A stretch of 64,000 bases of DNA, from NCBI RefSeq assembly GCF_000524195.1, contig NW_020170407.1, positions 295,772 through 359,771 of the forward strand. Reading direction: 5' to 3'. This stretch comes from Echinococcus granulosus. Its lineage: Eukaryota > Platyhelminthes > Cestoda > Cyclophyllidea > Taeniidae. Each line of letters begins with the position of its first letter. Position 1 is the first letter of the stretch. The notes below the pieces were generated by a model that saw only the letters and a list, made by a program, of their open reading frames with translations, searched no databases and was not told the DNA's origin. The position numbers were made by a program, and so were the translations under genes. Shown one piece after another: positions 51,701-63,059 of the stretch.

Positions 51701-52059
51701 CTTCTCACTACTCGCGGTAGCCGATGCACATGTCGTGATTCAATCAAGACACTCCTAATCAAGACGAGGTGGAGATTGCATTCATAAATGACGACCGTAT
51801 TGTTGTACTGGTGACGGTGGGGTCACGATTATTCAATCGGCTCGTGTAAAGACCGACTTTTGAGTTTGGAAAAATATGCAATACACTTTTTAATTCTCTT
51901 TCCTCATTTTTACAGCTTCAACGAGGGACAGAAGGACTACCAATTCCAATTCAGTTTATGTCATTACCTTGGCAGGATGAGCTCTGTCTGTTTGCCATGA
52001 GGGAAGCTGAATTGGGTAATCAATGTCCTTCCAGTCTGCTGCCAAAATTGTCGCCTTAG
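45800..52059 (+). CDS. FAAH: Fatty acid amide hydrolase
   Basis: Amidase-signature serine hydrolase that breaks down anandamide and other fatty-acid amides at ER membranes. Firm exons are 46047-46208, 46289-46453, 46526-46597, about 46848-46981, 47672-47878, 47951-47988, 49078-49202, 49308-49430, 50945-51139, 51223-51633 and 51916-52059; all phases agree (591 residues plus the N-terminal exon). The N terminus carries a membrane segment ([12 protein letters not shown]). The Ser-Ser-Lys triad is intact: Lys in PVSLKECFE, Ser in [10 protein letters not shown] and Ser in [28 protein letters not shown] and [16 protein letters not shown] complete the family pattern. A likely first exon is 45800-45832 or 45800-45817 (MLFGFQ...), both with phase-0 donors; this part is a guess. 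Introns 7, 9 and 10 are long compared with the others. Confidence 0.93.
49431..50944 (+). other. Long FAAH intron
   Basis: A 1.5 kb intron in a gene where several introns are under 400 nt. Nothing coding is recognised. Insertion of repeat sequence is a plausible cause but not demonstrated. Confidence 0.5.
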
Positions 52060-52417
52060 GGGACTACTTTACCCTCTCTCCGGTACTACCTTATCTATGT
52101 CTCTATAATAAAGCTACTTCTATACTGACGCGTTTTTTTATGGTTGCGGGTAATAACCCAGCCGCTGGGGGGAGGCCATTCCCCTGGGAAGGCGTGCATC
52201 TAGACGGATCGACTGGTTTCTGATAGCAGCAAACCATCTGCTGTGGATTGGTGGATAGTAGGGCGATATAGAACAGGGTGATCACCGAAAAAGCGGTAAC
52301 TTGTGTTGAAAGCCAAAAGTTTAAGTCCTGTCACCCACGTGCCGTCGATCGATAGCTGTGAAACCTGCGCCGCTTCACCCACCAACTGCTGGCAGGTTCA
52401 GACCCCTCGTGAATGCC

Positions 52418-53415
52418 ATGCGACACGGGACCTTTCCTCCACCACCGCCGCTTCAGCCCCTCCCATCATCAACAAAATCCACTGGCAATGGCAATCAGCC
52501 TTCCATGCCTCCCAACGAAGGCATCAATCTTCGAGCTAGTCGCAATTCCGACGCGGAGATCTGGAAAGCCGGTCTAGATGTGAGCAAGGGTGAATTGGAG
52601 GTGGTTTTCGGTGAATTGAAACCCGATCAACTTGCCAGCAAGATGCACAACAAATTTCCCGATCCAAGCCGATCCATAATCATTCCTTCGTATCGACGAT
52701 CAGGTGGTGGAGGTGACAACGGTGTGACAGAATTGAAAACACCTTCAGGGGTACCTTTTAGAGGAGTTTTAAACAGCTCCAGAAATCAACTTCCAGGCAT
52801 CAAAAATAGCCGATTCAAAGAGTACTTAAAACGCTACTTCCCCCGGGAGAATGTCATTATGCAACCACTGGAAAATGTGATCCGAAGTAAGCTTAAATCA
52901 TTTGTTTTCCAGATGGTGGTATTTAGACGACTCGATCTTCCATTCGGTTTAGCTTGAGAGACTGGTAATTTAATCAGTTGACTTAACGTGTTTGCTACCA
53001 ACTTTTGTTTTCCACGCACACACAATTTACTTCATACGGTCATCATAAAATGATAAACAAGGTATGTCACATATTTGTGACACCGGTAGCAAACATGCTA
53101 AATCTTTCCAAAGAAAAAAAGGGAGAAGGAATTCACCTAATCGGCTTTGGGCTGGAGGTTGATCTTAGTGGTTTCAGCTAGCTAATCCATGGAAGATCGA
53201 GTCTCCCTTACTTTGTTCTCCAGCCCAAAGCTAAGAGAACTCCTTCACTATGCAGTATAGCTGAAGCTGTCATCAGCCTCAGTTATTCTGATAGTTTGCC
53301 TTTTTTTCTTGGAAAGAGTTAAGTTCCACTGATGAAAATTGCCATCTCTTTATTTCCCCTAGGCGTTCTCAAGGAGGCCAGTCAACAAATTGCATCGAGC
53401 ACGCCGAACCGCTGA
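52418..53415 (+). CDS. Unrecognised small protein, 173 residues
   Basis: Exon 1 is 52418-52886 (phase 1 out) and exon 2 is 53363-53415, ending QQIASSTPNR and TGA. An AATAAA follows near 53502, so the gene is compact and complete. It starts with MRHGTFPPPPP, then a low-complexity Ser/Asn stretch, a charged middle (ELEVVFGELKPDQLASKM) and a basic C-terminal half (GVPFRGVLNSSRNQL, RFKEYLKRYFPRENVIMQ). There is no signal peptide or membrane segment. The look is of a small cytoskeletal or ciliary protein, but that is only an impression; I do not recognise the family. It begins 359 bp after the FAAH stop on the same strand, so co-transcription is possible. Confidence 0.6.
53144..53231. repeat. 14-bp inverted repeat
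   Basis: GCTTTGGGCTGGAG (53144-53157) is repeated inverted at 53218-53231. The 60-nt loop lies in the intron of the small gene at 52418-53415, just upstream of its last exon. It could form an RNA hairpin or be a decayed foldback repeat. Confidence 0.6.
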
Positions 53416-54063
53416 ATTATTTCCACTTGTTTCACTTCTTTATTCACACCTTAATTTTGTAATGTATTAAGTTGCCTTTTTTATTTCCCCTCGTGGTTCT
53501 AATAAATCTAGGAAAAAATATGGCCACAAAATCCCCAACATTTTGATTGTATTGAAGAGGTAGATGTAGTTGGAGAGGTTGGATAGCTAGGCCACGAAGA
53601 AGTGTCGGGTTACTGAAGAGGAGACTAGTGAATATTCGGCCTGAGCACCACTACATTACAAGCCGATCATGGACTTGTAGGGCTAAAATGGTGCTTGCCC
53701 TCCATCACCTCCCAGCTTGGACGGTTGCGGTGGGAGGGCATTCAATAGGGCTTGGATGAATACAGGAGATAAGGCGTTTCTCGTCAAGGATTTAAAAACA
53801 GAGAAAATAATTGGATCGCCATTTGATTTCGCGCCTGTCTGGTAAGCCAAATATTGTGAAGACCTAGGTTAAGAGTAGCTATCCCTCTTGGACGAAGTCT
53901 GCTGGTAAAACTGCTTGTGATGACAAAGTTGTTTCCTGTGGGATCGCCATCTACGAATGGATTGAAAAGCTAGAAAGCCTAATTGTCTCCGAGAAATTAA
54001 CTTGCAGACTGAACCCGACGCCTCTAAGTAATAAGGAAAAATCGACGTCTCTCTTCTAACGTT
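53416..54063. other. No gene seen
   Basis: 3' flank of the preceding gene with an AATAAA near 53502. No convincing exon. Confidence 0.5.
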
Positions 54064-55856
54064 ATGTTTCCTTCTCGTACCTCTTGGCTAGGCATGGTAG
54101 CTGATGGTCGTATTGTCTGCAACCCGCCTGTAACCACATGGGATGCTCAAAGAGATCATTCACCCTTTCGGTTAAGTGCTCACGAGCGAGCTATATGCAC
54201 ACCAGCAAAGACGACACTTCCTCCATCCTATCAGGAGATTTCAGAGTCAAAACAGCAGAGGCGGTTCAAGGGGATGCGGAAATCACATCAACAGCGCAAA
54301 GGCGTTTCAGAACAGGCTAGTAGTACGTATGGGTGCTGCATTTTAGCCCCAATTTGGTTAATCTTGGCTCAATTAAGGTTATAGTTAATCTTTTTTTACA
54401 ATAGAGAGTCATGTGCGTGTATGCATAGAACTTATCGAGTTTCCAGCCTAAATAATCAGCGATTTCACGATGGATGTCTTGGGTGACAGAGGTGCAATGC
54501 ACGCCAATGCGTCTCCTGGATGATTGCTGGGAGGGTCTCAGGAAGCAGAAGTGGCTAGTATGGAGCTGCCTTAGCAACTAGACAACGTGACCAATTCTGT
54601 TCGACACATGCTGGTCCTTCTAATTTAGTTTTAAGGCTGTCACATCTTCTACTTATATTATATCAGTAGCATATATCGATCTGTACATGAGCTATCACAT
54701 TTCCACCTTCTTAACCAAGTTCTTTATCATTCGGTACCAAGTAGACTTTTACAGTTTTAGTTACAAAGACCGCTACTGACTACGCTGAAGGCCATACACA
54801 ATCAAAAAGACCCAAATGTCATTGCTCTGCCCCATTGTCAAATGACCAAGGCGAGAAAATGTCAAGAAAAACTGGTGTTCCGACTTGTAGGGTTCGAAGT
54901 GACTCAGACAAATTGAGCAAAAATTTGGTCGAAATAACACAAACTCCCCGTGCATGCAAGTGTGAACACAGATGCAGATGTAGGATTCGGAGTGCGCTTT
55001 CAATGAATTCCTCACCTGTCCGTTGTCAGCATTCGCTCCGACAGAAATGCATGTCGCAAATGGAGATCTCTAGAAAAAACATTCAACACCAAAAGTGTCA
55101 ATCTTACATCTCCTCATCTTCCTGCTGTTTCAGGCCGTGTAGTCACTGCTACCACCACCACCATCTCCATCCGCAGCAACAGCAACAAGACCAGGAACGC
55201 CAATTACAATCTGAAGCAGGTCCAACGAAGAAAGTTGAGGTGATGGATTTGTCAAAGGTTGTTTCAAATTCCACTGAAGGTGATACCCGAAGAAAAATGT
55301 TGACAATAACGATGATACCAACGGTGGACTCAAAAGGGGAAGGCAAGAAAAGGAGCAACGGATTGGAAGCAGCCAATGGGGTTAGCGAAATCGGCGATGT
55401 CTGCCAACAGTTAAAGAAGTGTGTCACTTCGGTGCAAAATCGAATTATGGACTCACTTTTGGTAAGGAATACCAGCACAATTAAGGCGTATGCAAAGGAG
55501 AGAAAATAATCAGGACGTATTTTTTTTCGCAATAGCCTAGCCTTGTCGTAATGGGTAACTTCGGTGAGTCCGGTCATCGAGACGAATTCAAGAAGGAACA
55601 TCACTTCAAAAACTTGCAAACAGTTATTCTAGAGACTTCATTTACTGAGAAACTGAAGAGCTTTACATTGACGAGTTTGCCAGAACATGAAGGCGGAGAT
55701 CGGGACAGGATTAAATTTCTTCTCCTTCCGCAGTGGGAGCAAAGGTTTTTGGGGCTGAGGAGACGACAGTGTATCGGCCGAACCGTACTTGCCTATGAGG
55801 GACCCTCAGGGAAGGATTTTGACTGCTTTGTGGAGGAGGGAAAAAGGAGCATATAG
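54064..55856 (+). CDS. Unrecognised protein with a Cys/His-rich and poly-Gln region
   Basis: A three-exon model (54064-54322, 54851-55461, 55536-55856) keeps phase at both junctions (1, then 0) and gives 396 residues. No signal peptide is visible. The first exon is basic and Gln/Lys-rich. The second contains a cluster of Cys and His (CKCEHRCRCRIRS, SSCCFRPCSHCYHHHH), then HPQQQQQDQ and a charged stretch with the KKVEVMDLSKVV segment. The third begins PSLVVMGNFGESGHRDEF and contains LPQWEQRFLGLRRRQCIGRT. The Cys/His pattern could bind metal but matches no zinc-finger class I know. The second acceptor (GACCAAG/GC) is weak, so exon 1 might belong elsewhere. Function unknown. Confidence 0.45.
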
Positions 55857-58047
55857 GTAAACTATTGCTTTGTTAGAAGGCTGGTAGCACAAGTGGTTAT
55901 TTTATGGGAAAAAGATTATCCTTCCCGTTGTTATGCAATAAGTGGTTGTGTGTCGATCAAATGTCCAAATTTAGACAGGCATTTCACTGGTCAGCTAGTT
56001 GTTTACAGGAATGAATGTCGGGACTTTGTAGTCGATAGCACCATCCATCACTGAAAGGCGCGCCACCCTCATCAAATCGTTAACGTCCTATCATTCAACA
56101 TCTCAGTCTGTACTTGAAGTCTTCTGTAGATATGAGTTGGTATCCACGAGTTCGGATTGCCAAAAAAACTTTGCAGAAAGGTGTGTAGTATCACTAGGGT
56201 CAACTACCTCCTCTTGGTTTAGTGTTTCTAAGTCGGAGTGGACAAGGCACACTTACTACTTACCACTGCGAGTAGTATCACCACAGCAACTCCTCCCCTT
56301 AAGGGTTACGAAATGATAGTCCGCATTTCAAAATGAACACCTCTAGTAGGACAATTACACTAGTTTTTTTGCCTATCGATTTCATGGTTTTTTTTTCATT
56401 TTCCTAGTGAATTTGGAAGATAATGAATGCATCACGATTTCCTCAGAAGTGGTGAAATGCAATACTGCTACACAGATGGGATTTCATTTCTGTTTAACTG
56501 CCCAAATACATGTAATGTAGGTCTCAAGGGAGACACTTGGATAACTCAAAACTCGCTCACTATTTTCATTTGATTAGAGAATAAAATATGCCGCTGTTAC
56601 TATTTCTTTTCCGAAACAGTGGATAGAGCAATTTATTGCCCCGGACTCCATTAAGAGTTAAGGAAATTGAGGAAATATCTACAATTCCAGTAAATATTTC
56701 ACTTCGATGATCTAGAAGTTATAAATTTCTATTCTAGCTCTTAGACACCCTAGGACGTCTTGAAATTTGCGCTGTAGTCCAGTTCTAATCATTGACCACC
56801 ATCACGCATGGATAGAATGAAGATGTTCTGGAAACTCCTATAACGAGAAGAGGATCTCCGCCTATCTACTTTTGATTTATCGTAAGCGAGAGTCCCTACA
56901 TTTGAGGCGCCGCCTCCTATACTATTTGGGTTGGGAATTAAGCAGGATCCGATGTTTACACACACACACACACACACACACAACAGATATAACTCGATGG
57001 CCACGTTGAACACGCTCATATCTACTTTACCTTCTGCTTCGAAGAAGATCCACTAAAAACGGAACGGTTAATCAGTATATGAAAGGAAAAACTTTGCAGA
57101 AGAAAAGAACCTGGTACGATGGCTTGACAAGTGGTACTGTTGGTGATCTATTTAAACACCAACAATCAGCGTTGGAACTACTAATTCGCCTCGACAACTG
57201 TTAATCACATGGAGGGTCCATTCAACTCCATGTCATTGTTTATATGCTTGCATTGAGTCAATTTATCAAGGAGTGACTACCATAACCTCTTCTGACTCAT
57301 CGTATTGCAGAGTTGGTTAAGCCTGATGGATGTGTGTTCTGAACTTGTCGGTCTTTCTAACCGAGGTAGACCCCAAACCGAAAATGAAGGAGCCTCTCGT
57401 ATACCGCCTTTGGAAACAATGCGGTTATGTGTTAGTAGAATGCCACAACACGCAAAGTAGGATGCTGACTGACTGACTAATTTGTAGTAAGAAATGACTT
57501 TTGTGATTTTATTCTCAACTGCTTGTCAAGCAGGTGAACCTAACGGTTGTTCAGTTCCAAATGCTAAAGACACTCGACCTGCGCGCGGTAGGCTGTAGAC
57601 AGAATTTCACACCTGTTTGTGGATGACATCCACCTACACGTGGAAGAACCACCTCCCATTCTGCTTTCTTCACCAGTGAATCAGACTCGACACCTGAGAC
57701 TATCAATTCAAGACCTGTCTAGACTGACCAAACCTTCGCAGCCTCACGTGAGTCCATCTCCATGACGGTTACAAAGAACTGTGACCTAACCCCTATCTAG
57801 CAATCGCCGCAAAGGCGTCAGTAGTGCAGCCGTGTCTTCCGATTCTTCTAGGTGAAAACTCGGTTGGTTATAACAATTATGTCTTATTGAGCGTTGTGAG
57901 ATGTCTCAATTTTGCATTTCACATCCGTAGGCGGTAAAATGTATTTTTCAAAGGCAGTGGCAATATACTACTTAAAAGAACAAAAAGCTATTGGCAAACA
58001 GAAGGGACTAAGGCGCATTCTAGTGACAGTCTTGACGCCTTCATCAC
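55857..58047. other. No gene seen
   Basis: 2.2 kb with short ORFs only. Contains a (CA)n microsatellite at about 56957-56981. Upstream exons of the next gene may be hidden here. Confidence 0.5.
56957..56981. repeat. (CA)n microsatellite
   Basis: About 12 uninterrupted CA units. Confidence 0.9.
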
Positions 58048-59328
58048 ATGACTTGCAAGGACACCCCATATCGATTTACAGACACGCGCTATTGTTTCCT
58101 TCCACGCTCTCCGGCCTTTGTTGAAGAGGCCATGATGAGCGTTCAACTTCGCAATCTCCCTTCCGCTTGCTACGCATTGCCCGACGGTCCGACTGCTCAA
58201 AATGCTGTCGCTCTTTTCATCTTTACCATTCCCATGGGCACGCTAAGTCAGGATCTGTTTGTCAATCCCATCTACCGGTCGGTTCGCAATACCATCGCCA
58301 AACGATGTCACTGCGAGCTGGCGGTATTTGATGGCAATACCATGCTTCAGCGAGCTCACTCCGGTCCCAAATCAGCTCAAAGTCGGGTACGAAATGCCAA
58401 TGGCAATGCGTCGATGGGTGGAGAGGTCAGTCAGACATGTGCCAGCCTTCTAATCAACATTACAAATACCCATGAACAGGTGCTCTTTGCTCGTGGAAAT
58501 TGGTTGATTCAGGTGAACTACTTGACGGAGCCCAGCGAGCATCATTTATTTCTCAAATTAGTCAATGATTTCGCCACTCGGCTGAATAGTTCTGGTGGAT
58601 TTAAACGGGGTGCTGGATCTCCACTAATCAGTCAGGGGTTTAAATGTACAACCCTTGTTGCTATAACCCATGAAAAACTACGACACATCTGGCAGGGCAA
58701 CCCTCTGGTGCCACCTGAACAACAGCAAAATCAGCAAGTAACGTCAAGCGGAGAGAAACAGAAAATGCAGCCTCTAGAAAAGCATCAACAGCAAAAACAG
58801 TTCCTGGTATTGGAAAATCCAAATCTTCCACGTGAATGGGGCGAATTTCCAACCCTACAGCACTTCCCAAGCATTGAAGACCTTCAAACACACATGCCAA
58901 CACAGAATAGGAATGAAGGGAGTAAAAAGACGCCTTCAGTTATTCTATTTCAGGATAACATAGAAGAAAATAACGAAATTTATGCAAAGCCGTATCAAGG
59001 GGGAGACCCTTTTCCTGAAGGACTCCAGAAATGTGAAAAAGCCGTCTACCAGGACGGTGAAGAAGGCAGGATTCGGTTTGAAGGGATCACATCTTTTCTT
59101 CGACCAACTGATCACAACTTCAATCATCAGGTTTCGGAAGATCTGACACTTAGTTGTATTGAATGCGCAGAGTACCTGCATGCCCTGGAAGCAGAAGAGA
59201 AGGAAGAAGAGCAGGAGAACGACGAGATAGAAGTCCTACTTAGGGAGGAATTCGAAGGCGAGCGTGTATGTACGCTGGAGCAGGAGATTGAAGAATTAGA
59301 CAGCCTTGTGGATATGGAGTGCAACTAA
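58048..59328 (+). CDS. Unrecognised 426-residue protein with acidic C terminus
   Basis: A long single open exon with coding-like codon use, ending in TAA and followed by AATAAA (about 59479). The true start may be the first ATG, the ATG-ATG pair at 58132-58137 (MMSVQLRNLPS), or an upstream exon joined near 58050. The N-terminal 200 residues look folded (FIFTIPMGTLSQDLF, IAKRCHCELAVFDGN, LLINITNTHEQVLFARGNW, HHLFLKLVNDFATRL). The middle is Gln-rich. The last 60 residues are strongly acidic and helical (EEKEEEQENDEIEVLLREEF), likely a coiled coil. There is no signal peptide or membrane span. The folded part faintly recalls RNA-binding KH domains but lacks a clear GxxG loop, so I assign no function. 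Confidence 0.65.
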   Translation: MTCKDTPYRFTDTRYCFLPRSPAFVEEAMMSVQLRNLPSACYALPDGPTAQNAVALFIFTIPMGTLSQDLFVNPIYRSVRNTIAKRCHCELAVFDGNTMLQRAHSGPKSAQSRVRNANGNASMGGEVSQTCASLLINITNTHEQVLFARGNWLIQVNYLTEPSEHHLFLKLVNDFATRLNSSGGFKRGAGSPLISQGFKCTTLVAITHEKLRHIWQGNPLVPPEQQQNQQVTSSGEKQKMQPLEKHQQQKQFLVLENPNLPREWGEFPTLQHFPSIEDLQTHMPTQNRNEGSKKTPSVILFQDNIEENNEIYAKPYQGGDPFPEGLQKCEKAVYQDGEEGRIRFEGITSFLRPTDHNFNHQVSEDLTLSCIECAEYLHALEAEEKEEEQENDEIEVLLREEFEGERVCTLEQEIEELDSLVDMECN

Positions 59329-60404
59329 GGTGGCCCCCCATCTTCCCCCCCTCACCCCACTTTTTCAGTCGAGAGTTGCCAACGTCCTGCTCTCATTTGA
59401 CTAATTGTTTTTGCGCGATCGTGCAGATTCAGTCAGACTCTTCGTGAATCCGACGATCGGATTTCCTTTATAGATTGAAATAAAATCACATCTGTGAAGG
59501 AAGACGATCGTTTCGCTTCTCCTTTTTTATCTGAAGCAAACAGGGAGGCAAAGGTGGCAGTAATATCAACTAAGGGCTAATTGAATTTCTTTACAGAAAT
59601 TTTGCCAAAGAAAAAATTGAAGCAGTATAAATCCAAACAAGAGGCGATCTATTTTGGCCTTAAAATTTTAGGCGCATGAGTTTGAAGAGGGAGACGCTAT
59701 CGCGGTGTTCTTGCAGCCATTCACGAGGGTCAAGCTCAAGACGATAAGTACAAGTTTAAGACGGCCAGGTCCATCCTGACTACAGAGAGAGGATCCCTGT
59801 GTTACTGCGCTGTCAAGTAGACCAAATGGCAACAAAGACGTGCCTTCACACGATTGGCTAGGCAAGACACATTGAAAAAAGGCACACTCGCAGGAAGCGC
59901 CCAACCGTCCGGTCAAGCTACTGCCAGAATACCGAGAGATCCGGAGGTCATAGCTCAGTGGCACCTGATGCCTTCAGGCAGACGAGAGAACATCGCCCAT
60001 CTTACACCATCGCCCAATTCTTCCGCATCATGCGGACCTTTGCAGTCTTCGGCGAAACAGTTTCCACAACAGTGGCATGGAGTGCTGGATTACATTGACG
60101 CAACATTACATAACGCCGTAAAACATAAGCAAACGCAAATTTTAGCCTCCAACGCTCCTGTTAGCAAAGCAATGCAAAGACAACACGATTTGGTAGTGCG
60201 TGAGTAGGCGACTCTATTTCTGATTATTGGGGCCAAAGAACAATGACAATGACCCGTGGTAACACTTGAGAGGTGATTGAAACATCACAACTGTAAAAGA
60301 ATAGGCAGGAAATAATGTGTTAATACGAAAGAAATAGCAAGGCATCATCACAATTATCACCAATAACATTAACAATTCAAATGATTCTTTTGTCTACATC
60401 CATC
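59329..60404. other. Spacer with one doubtful ORF
   Basis: Between the stop of the 426-residue gene and the CLYBL stop. The plus-strand frame 59854-60207 (TTG first codon) reads sensibly in its second half (WHGVLDYIDATLHNAVKHK) and ends in TAG. It could be the last exon of a small plus-strand gene, but no partner exon or domain was found. Confidence 0.35.
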
Positions 60405-62435
60405 TCAGCATCCTTGCATGAGTTTGGAAAGTGCAACCACCCGCTCGGCTTGTCGCACTGTTGGTCGATCAATCATGTTGCCACGAAAAACAAACGCACC
60501 GGCGTCAAGAGCTGAACGATCTGCAGTTTTCGCATCCGCAGAGGTAGAGACAGAGGATAAAGTGGTATGTGCTGCCGCCGCCTCCACCACCTTGGTGGCC
60601 CATTCGATTCGCTCTGGGCTCGGTGCGTACGCTGCGTTGGCCGGTTCGACTTGCTTCGGATGAATCAGCTGCTTTCCATCGTAACCCAGTCGTGCGCCAA
60701 AGTCACAGTTAAGGCGGAAGGCTTCCATATCTAACGGTAATCAGGCATTTAAATTACAAACCCACTATTTAAGTCCGTCTCAACCATATCCAGAGAGGCT
60801 AGCCCATAAGCTTTACACATTGTCACCAAATATTGCCGCGCGAATAGCGCCTCCTGGCGACTTTGTGAGTGAGTAACGCCTGAAAACAAAACAATACTTA
60901 GACTTATTCCGTTATTAGTATGTTTAAAAATAGTAATTGGGTCGTTACCTAGACTGGCACAGTAGTCGTCAGAACCGAAAACCATAGCGACCAGGGGGAG
61001 TTTAAGGGTTTTTCGAGCATCCCTGCAAATCTCTCGCATATTCATCAGGCTGCTAGCTGATTCAATCATCCCGATGAGAGCTAGGTTAGGAATTGTCGCA
61101 ATGGGATGTTTCTGAAATATCTTCATTACTTGGGACTCCACCTAACCCAAGGGAACCAAACTTCAAAAGACTAAGTGAGGCATACCCAATGTAGATCAGC
61201 AACAGACTCAGTTTTCGGTATAGAGATGTAGTCAGGACCCGGCCAGATACCACCATCGGCCTTCATGGTCTCTGCAGCAGTTGAAAGAACAATGTAGAGA
61301 TCATCTGCAGCCAGACCCGTTGAGGGTGCATTAATGCGTAGCGAAAGTCCTCGCAGTAAATGCGCTCGGTACCTTTCAAAATCTCGTGCCTGTAGCGACG
61401 AAGCGATAGTTTTGCGAGCCAGTGCCTTGCAATAGTGGAATAAAAAGGAGAGTGAGTGGATGCCCAACAGACTTGTTGATTTCCACTTTTACCAAATATA
61501 TGGGAGAATGGCATTTATGAGTTTAACTAAGAGAGCCTTTTCGGGTACCTACCTGTGCTACTAGTCGCCCAGACTCCCTGCACGTTGGCATTAATCGTGG
61601 TAGTAGTACACGCTGTAGCAAGTGGCAAGCCTTTCCCATTAGTAATTACAATGGCCGACGCACATATCATGCGTGGGCTGGTTCAAGCCAGTCCAGACAG
61701 TTAACCAAAGGTCCAAGCAACAGCAGTGGAGTGCGTGCATGGCACAGCATATGACAATGGATTTTCTTCTGAACGAATGTCTACGCGTACTCGCGGGAAG
61801 CTTCACATGGTATAGTGGATGGGCGTTTGGTCAATCAGCAGTAAGGCATGAAGTGGATGCAAATGTTTAAAGTATGATCTTGCATCTGTTAGTAACGATC
61901 GAAACATGGTGGTTCCCTTTCCAGCCTACAGCCTTGACGACCATTCCTGTGGAGCACACCGCCAATTTCGGAGGGGGCACGCAAGGCACTGAGACAGCTT
62001 TAGGCTTTTGGCCGACATGGATGACGGGGAGAAACAGGTTGTCCTAGGAGAATCAATCCTACTGACCCACCTTTCTATGCCGAAGTGCATAAATGCAACA
62101 AGGAACTATGCCGAAAAACAAATAAAACTTGTACCCAAAGGTCCCGATAGAACCTGAATGCTCCGCATATTTATATGCTGATATCCCATCAGCGACAAAT
62201 GGAGTGTTAAAGCAAGAAATCCCACCTTATTTTCAGCAGAGACGGCATCTTCGCAGTCGAGAACAATGAGATCTGGAATGGAGGAAGAGAGTTCGGTAGT
62301 GTTACATATTCTCTTCATTTTCTTGATCTTCCTCTCTTGATCTCCAGGCACGTAGAGAAAGGAACGCCATAGACGTTCGCTCGGTATCACTGTGGAAACA
62401 CTTCTTGGCACTAGACACGTCAATAAGCGCAGCAT
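60405..62435 (-). CDS. CLYBL: Citramalyl-CoA lyase, mitochondrial (citrate lyase beta-like)
   Basis: Mitochondrial HpcH/HpaI-aldolase-family lyase; in animals it cleaves citramalyl-CoA to acetyl-CoA and pyruvate in the C5 (itaconate) route. Exons on the minus strand are 62435-62226, 61425-61186, 61141-60949, 60879-60766 and 60730-60405; phases agree and give 360 residues. The intron between the last two exons is 35 nt. The start used here, MLRLLTCLVPRSVST, looks like a mitochondrial presequence; an in-frame ATG 11 codons upstream (62468) is possible. Family motifs are WRSFLYVPGDQERKI, LIVLDCEDAV, LRINAPSTGL, SIPKTESV, LIGMIESASSL (Glu metal ligand), VFGSDDYCASLG (Asp metal ligand), YDGKQLIHPKQV and the C-terminal FRGNMIDRPTVRQAERVV. 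An insert of about 15 Ala/Ser/Thr residues sits before GAFVFRG. Confidence 0.93.
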
Positions 62436-62907
62436 CGACCCCCTCGCAATTAAGCTCCCTATCTGCATCTTGAGATGGAGCTACAAGGACAAAGAGGATG
62501 AAATCGGGACGGTCAAATCCGCCCACCCAAAAAATAAAAACATTAGGCAAAACAGTCCCAATCCCCATGATTTGCATTCAGTTAAAAACACTTTGTTCTT
62601 CAAAAGTGGTAGAGATTTTCTTATCAGCGATCAAAAGTAATGGGAGCGTACAGTAGCGAGTAGGAATCAGAATTTCTTCCAGAATTTCTTTACTACCTTT
62701 ATTTGGTGTGGACAAAAGAGGACAAAGAGAGGGAAGAGAGGGTGGATAGACGAGAGTAGGGTCTGACTTGAGCTACAATGGTGGACAGAAACACGGTATT
62801 CAGCGCATGTATACATATGCAGAGGAAGGAAAGGGAAAAGACAAATGAAAAGTAAGTGACAATAAGTGGTGATATCGTAGTGATTGCCACTTTCAATACT
62901 AGTATCA

Positions 62908-63059
62908 TCATCCATAAAGTTGGACCATTCGATCACAGCTTGGCGTAGGGAAGCGTTTCGCATGTTCGTAGGCTGCTTCGTCCCGAGTATAGCGAGCTCG
63001 ATATAATAGGGCTTCTTCTACAATTTGAGAAAACACGTGGGTAGGGGATCCTAGTGCTG
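62908..63059 (-). CDS. Terminal exon of an unidentified minus-strand gene
   Basis: On the minus strand, after acceptor GCATTACAG, an open frame in phase 1 reads SPTHVFSQIVEEALLY, RARYTRDEAAYEHAKRFP and PSCDRMVQLYG, then TGA. It is charged and helix-like, with typical coding composition. Upstream exons would lie to the right, in 63060-64000 or beyond the window edge. The family is not recognised. Confidence 0.4.
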
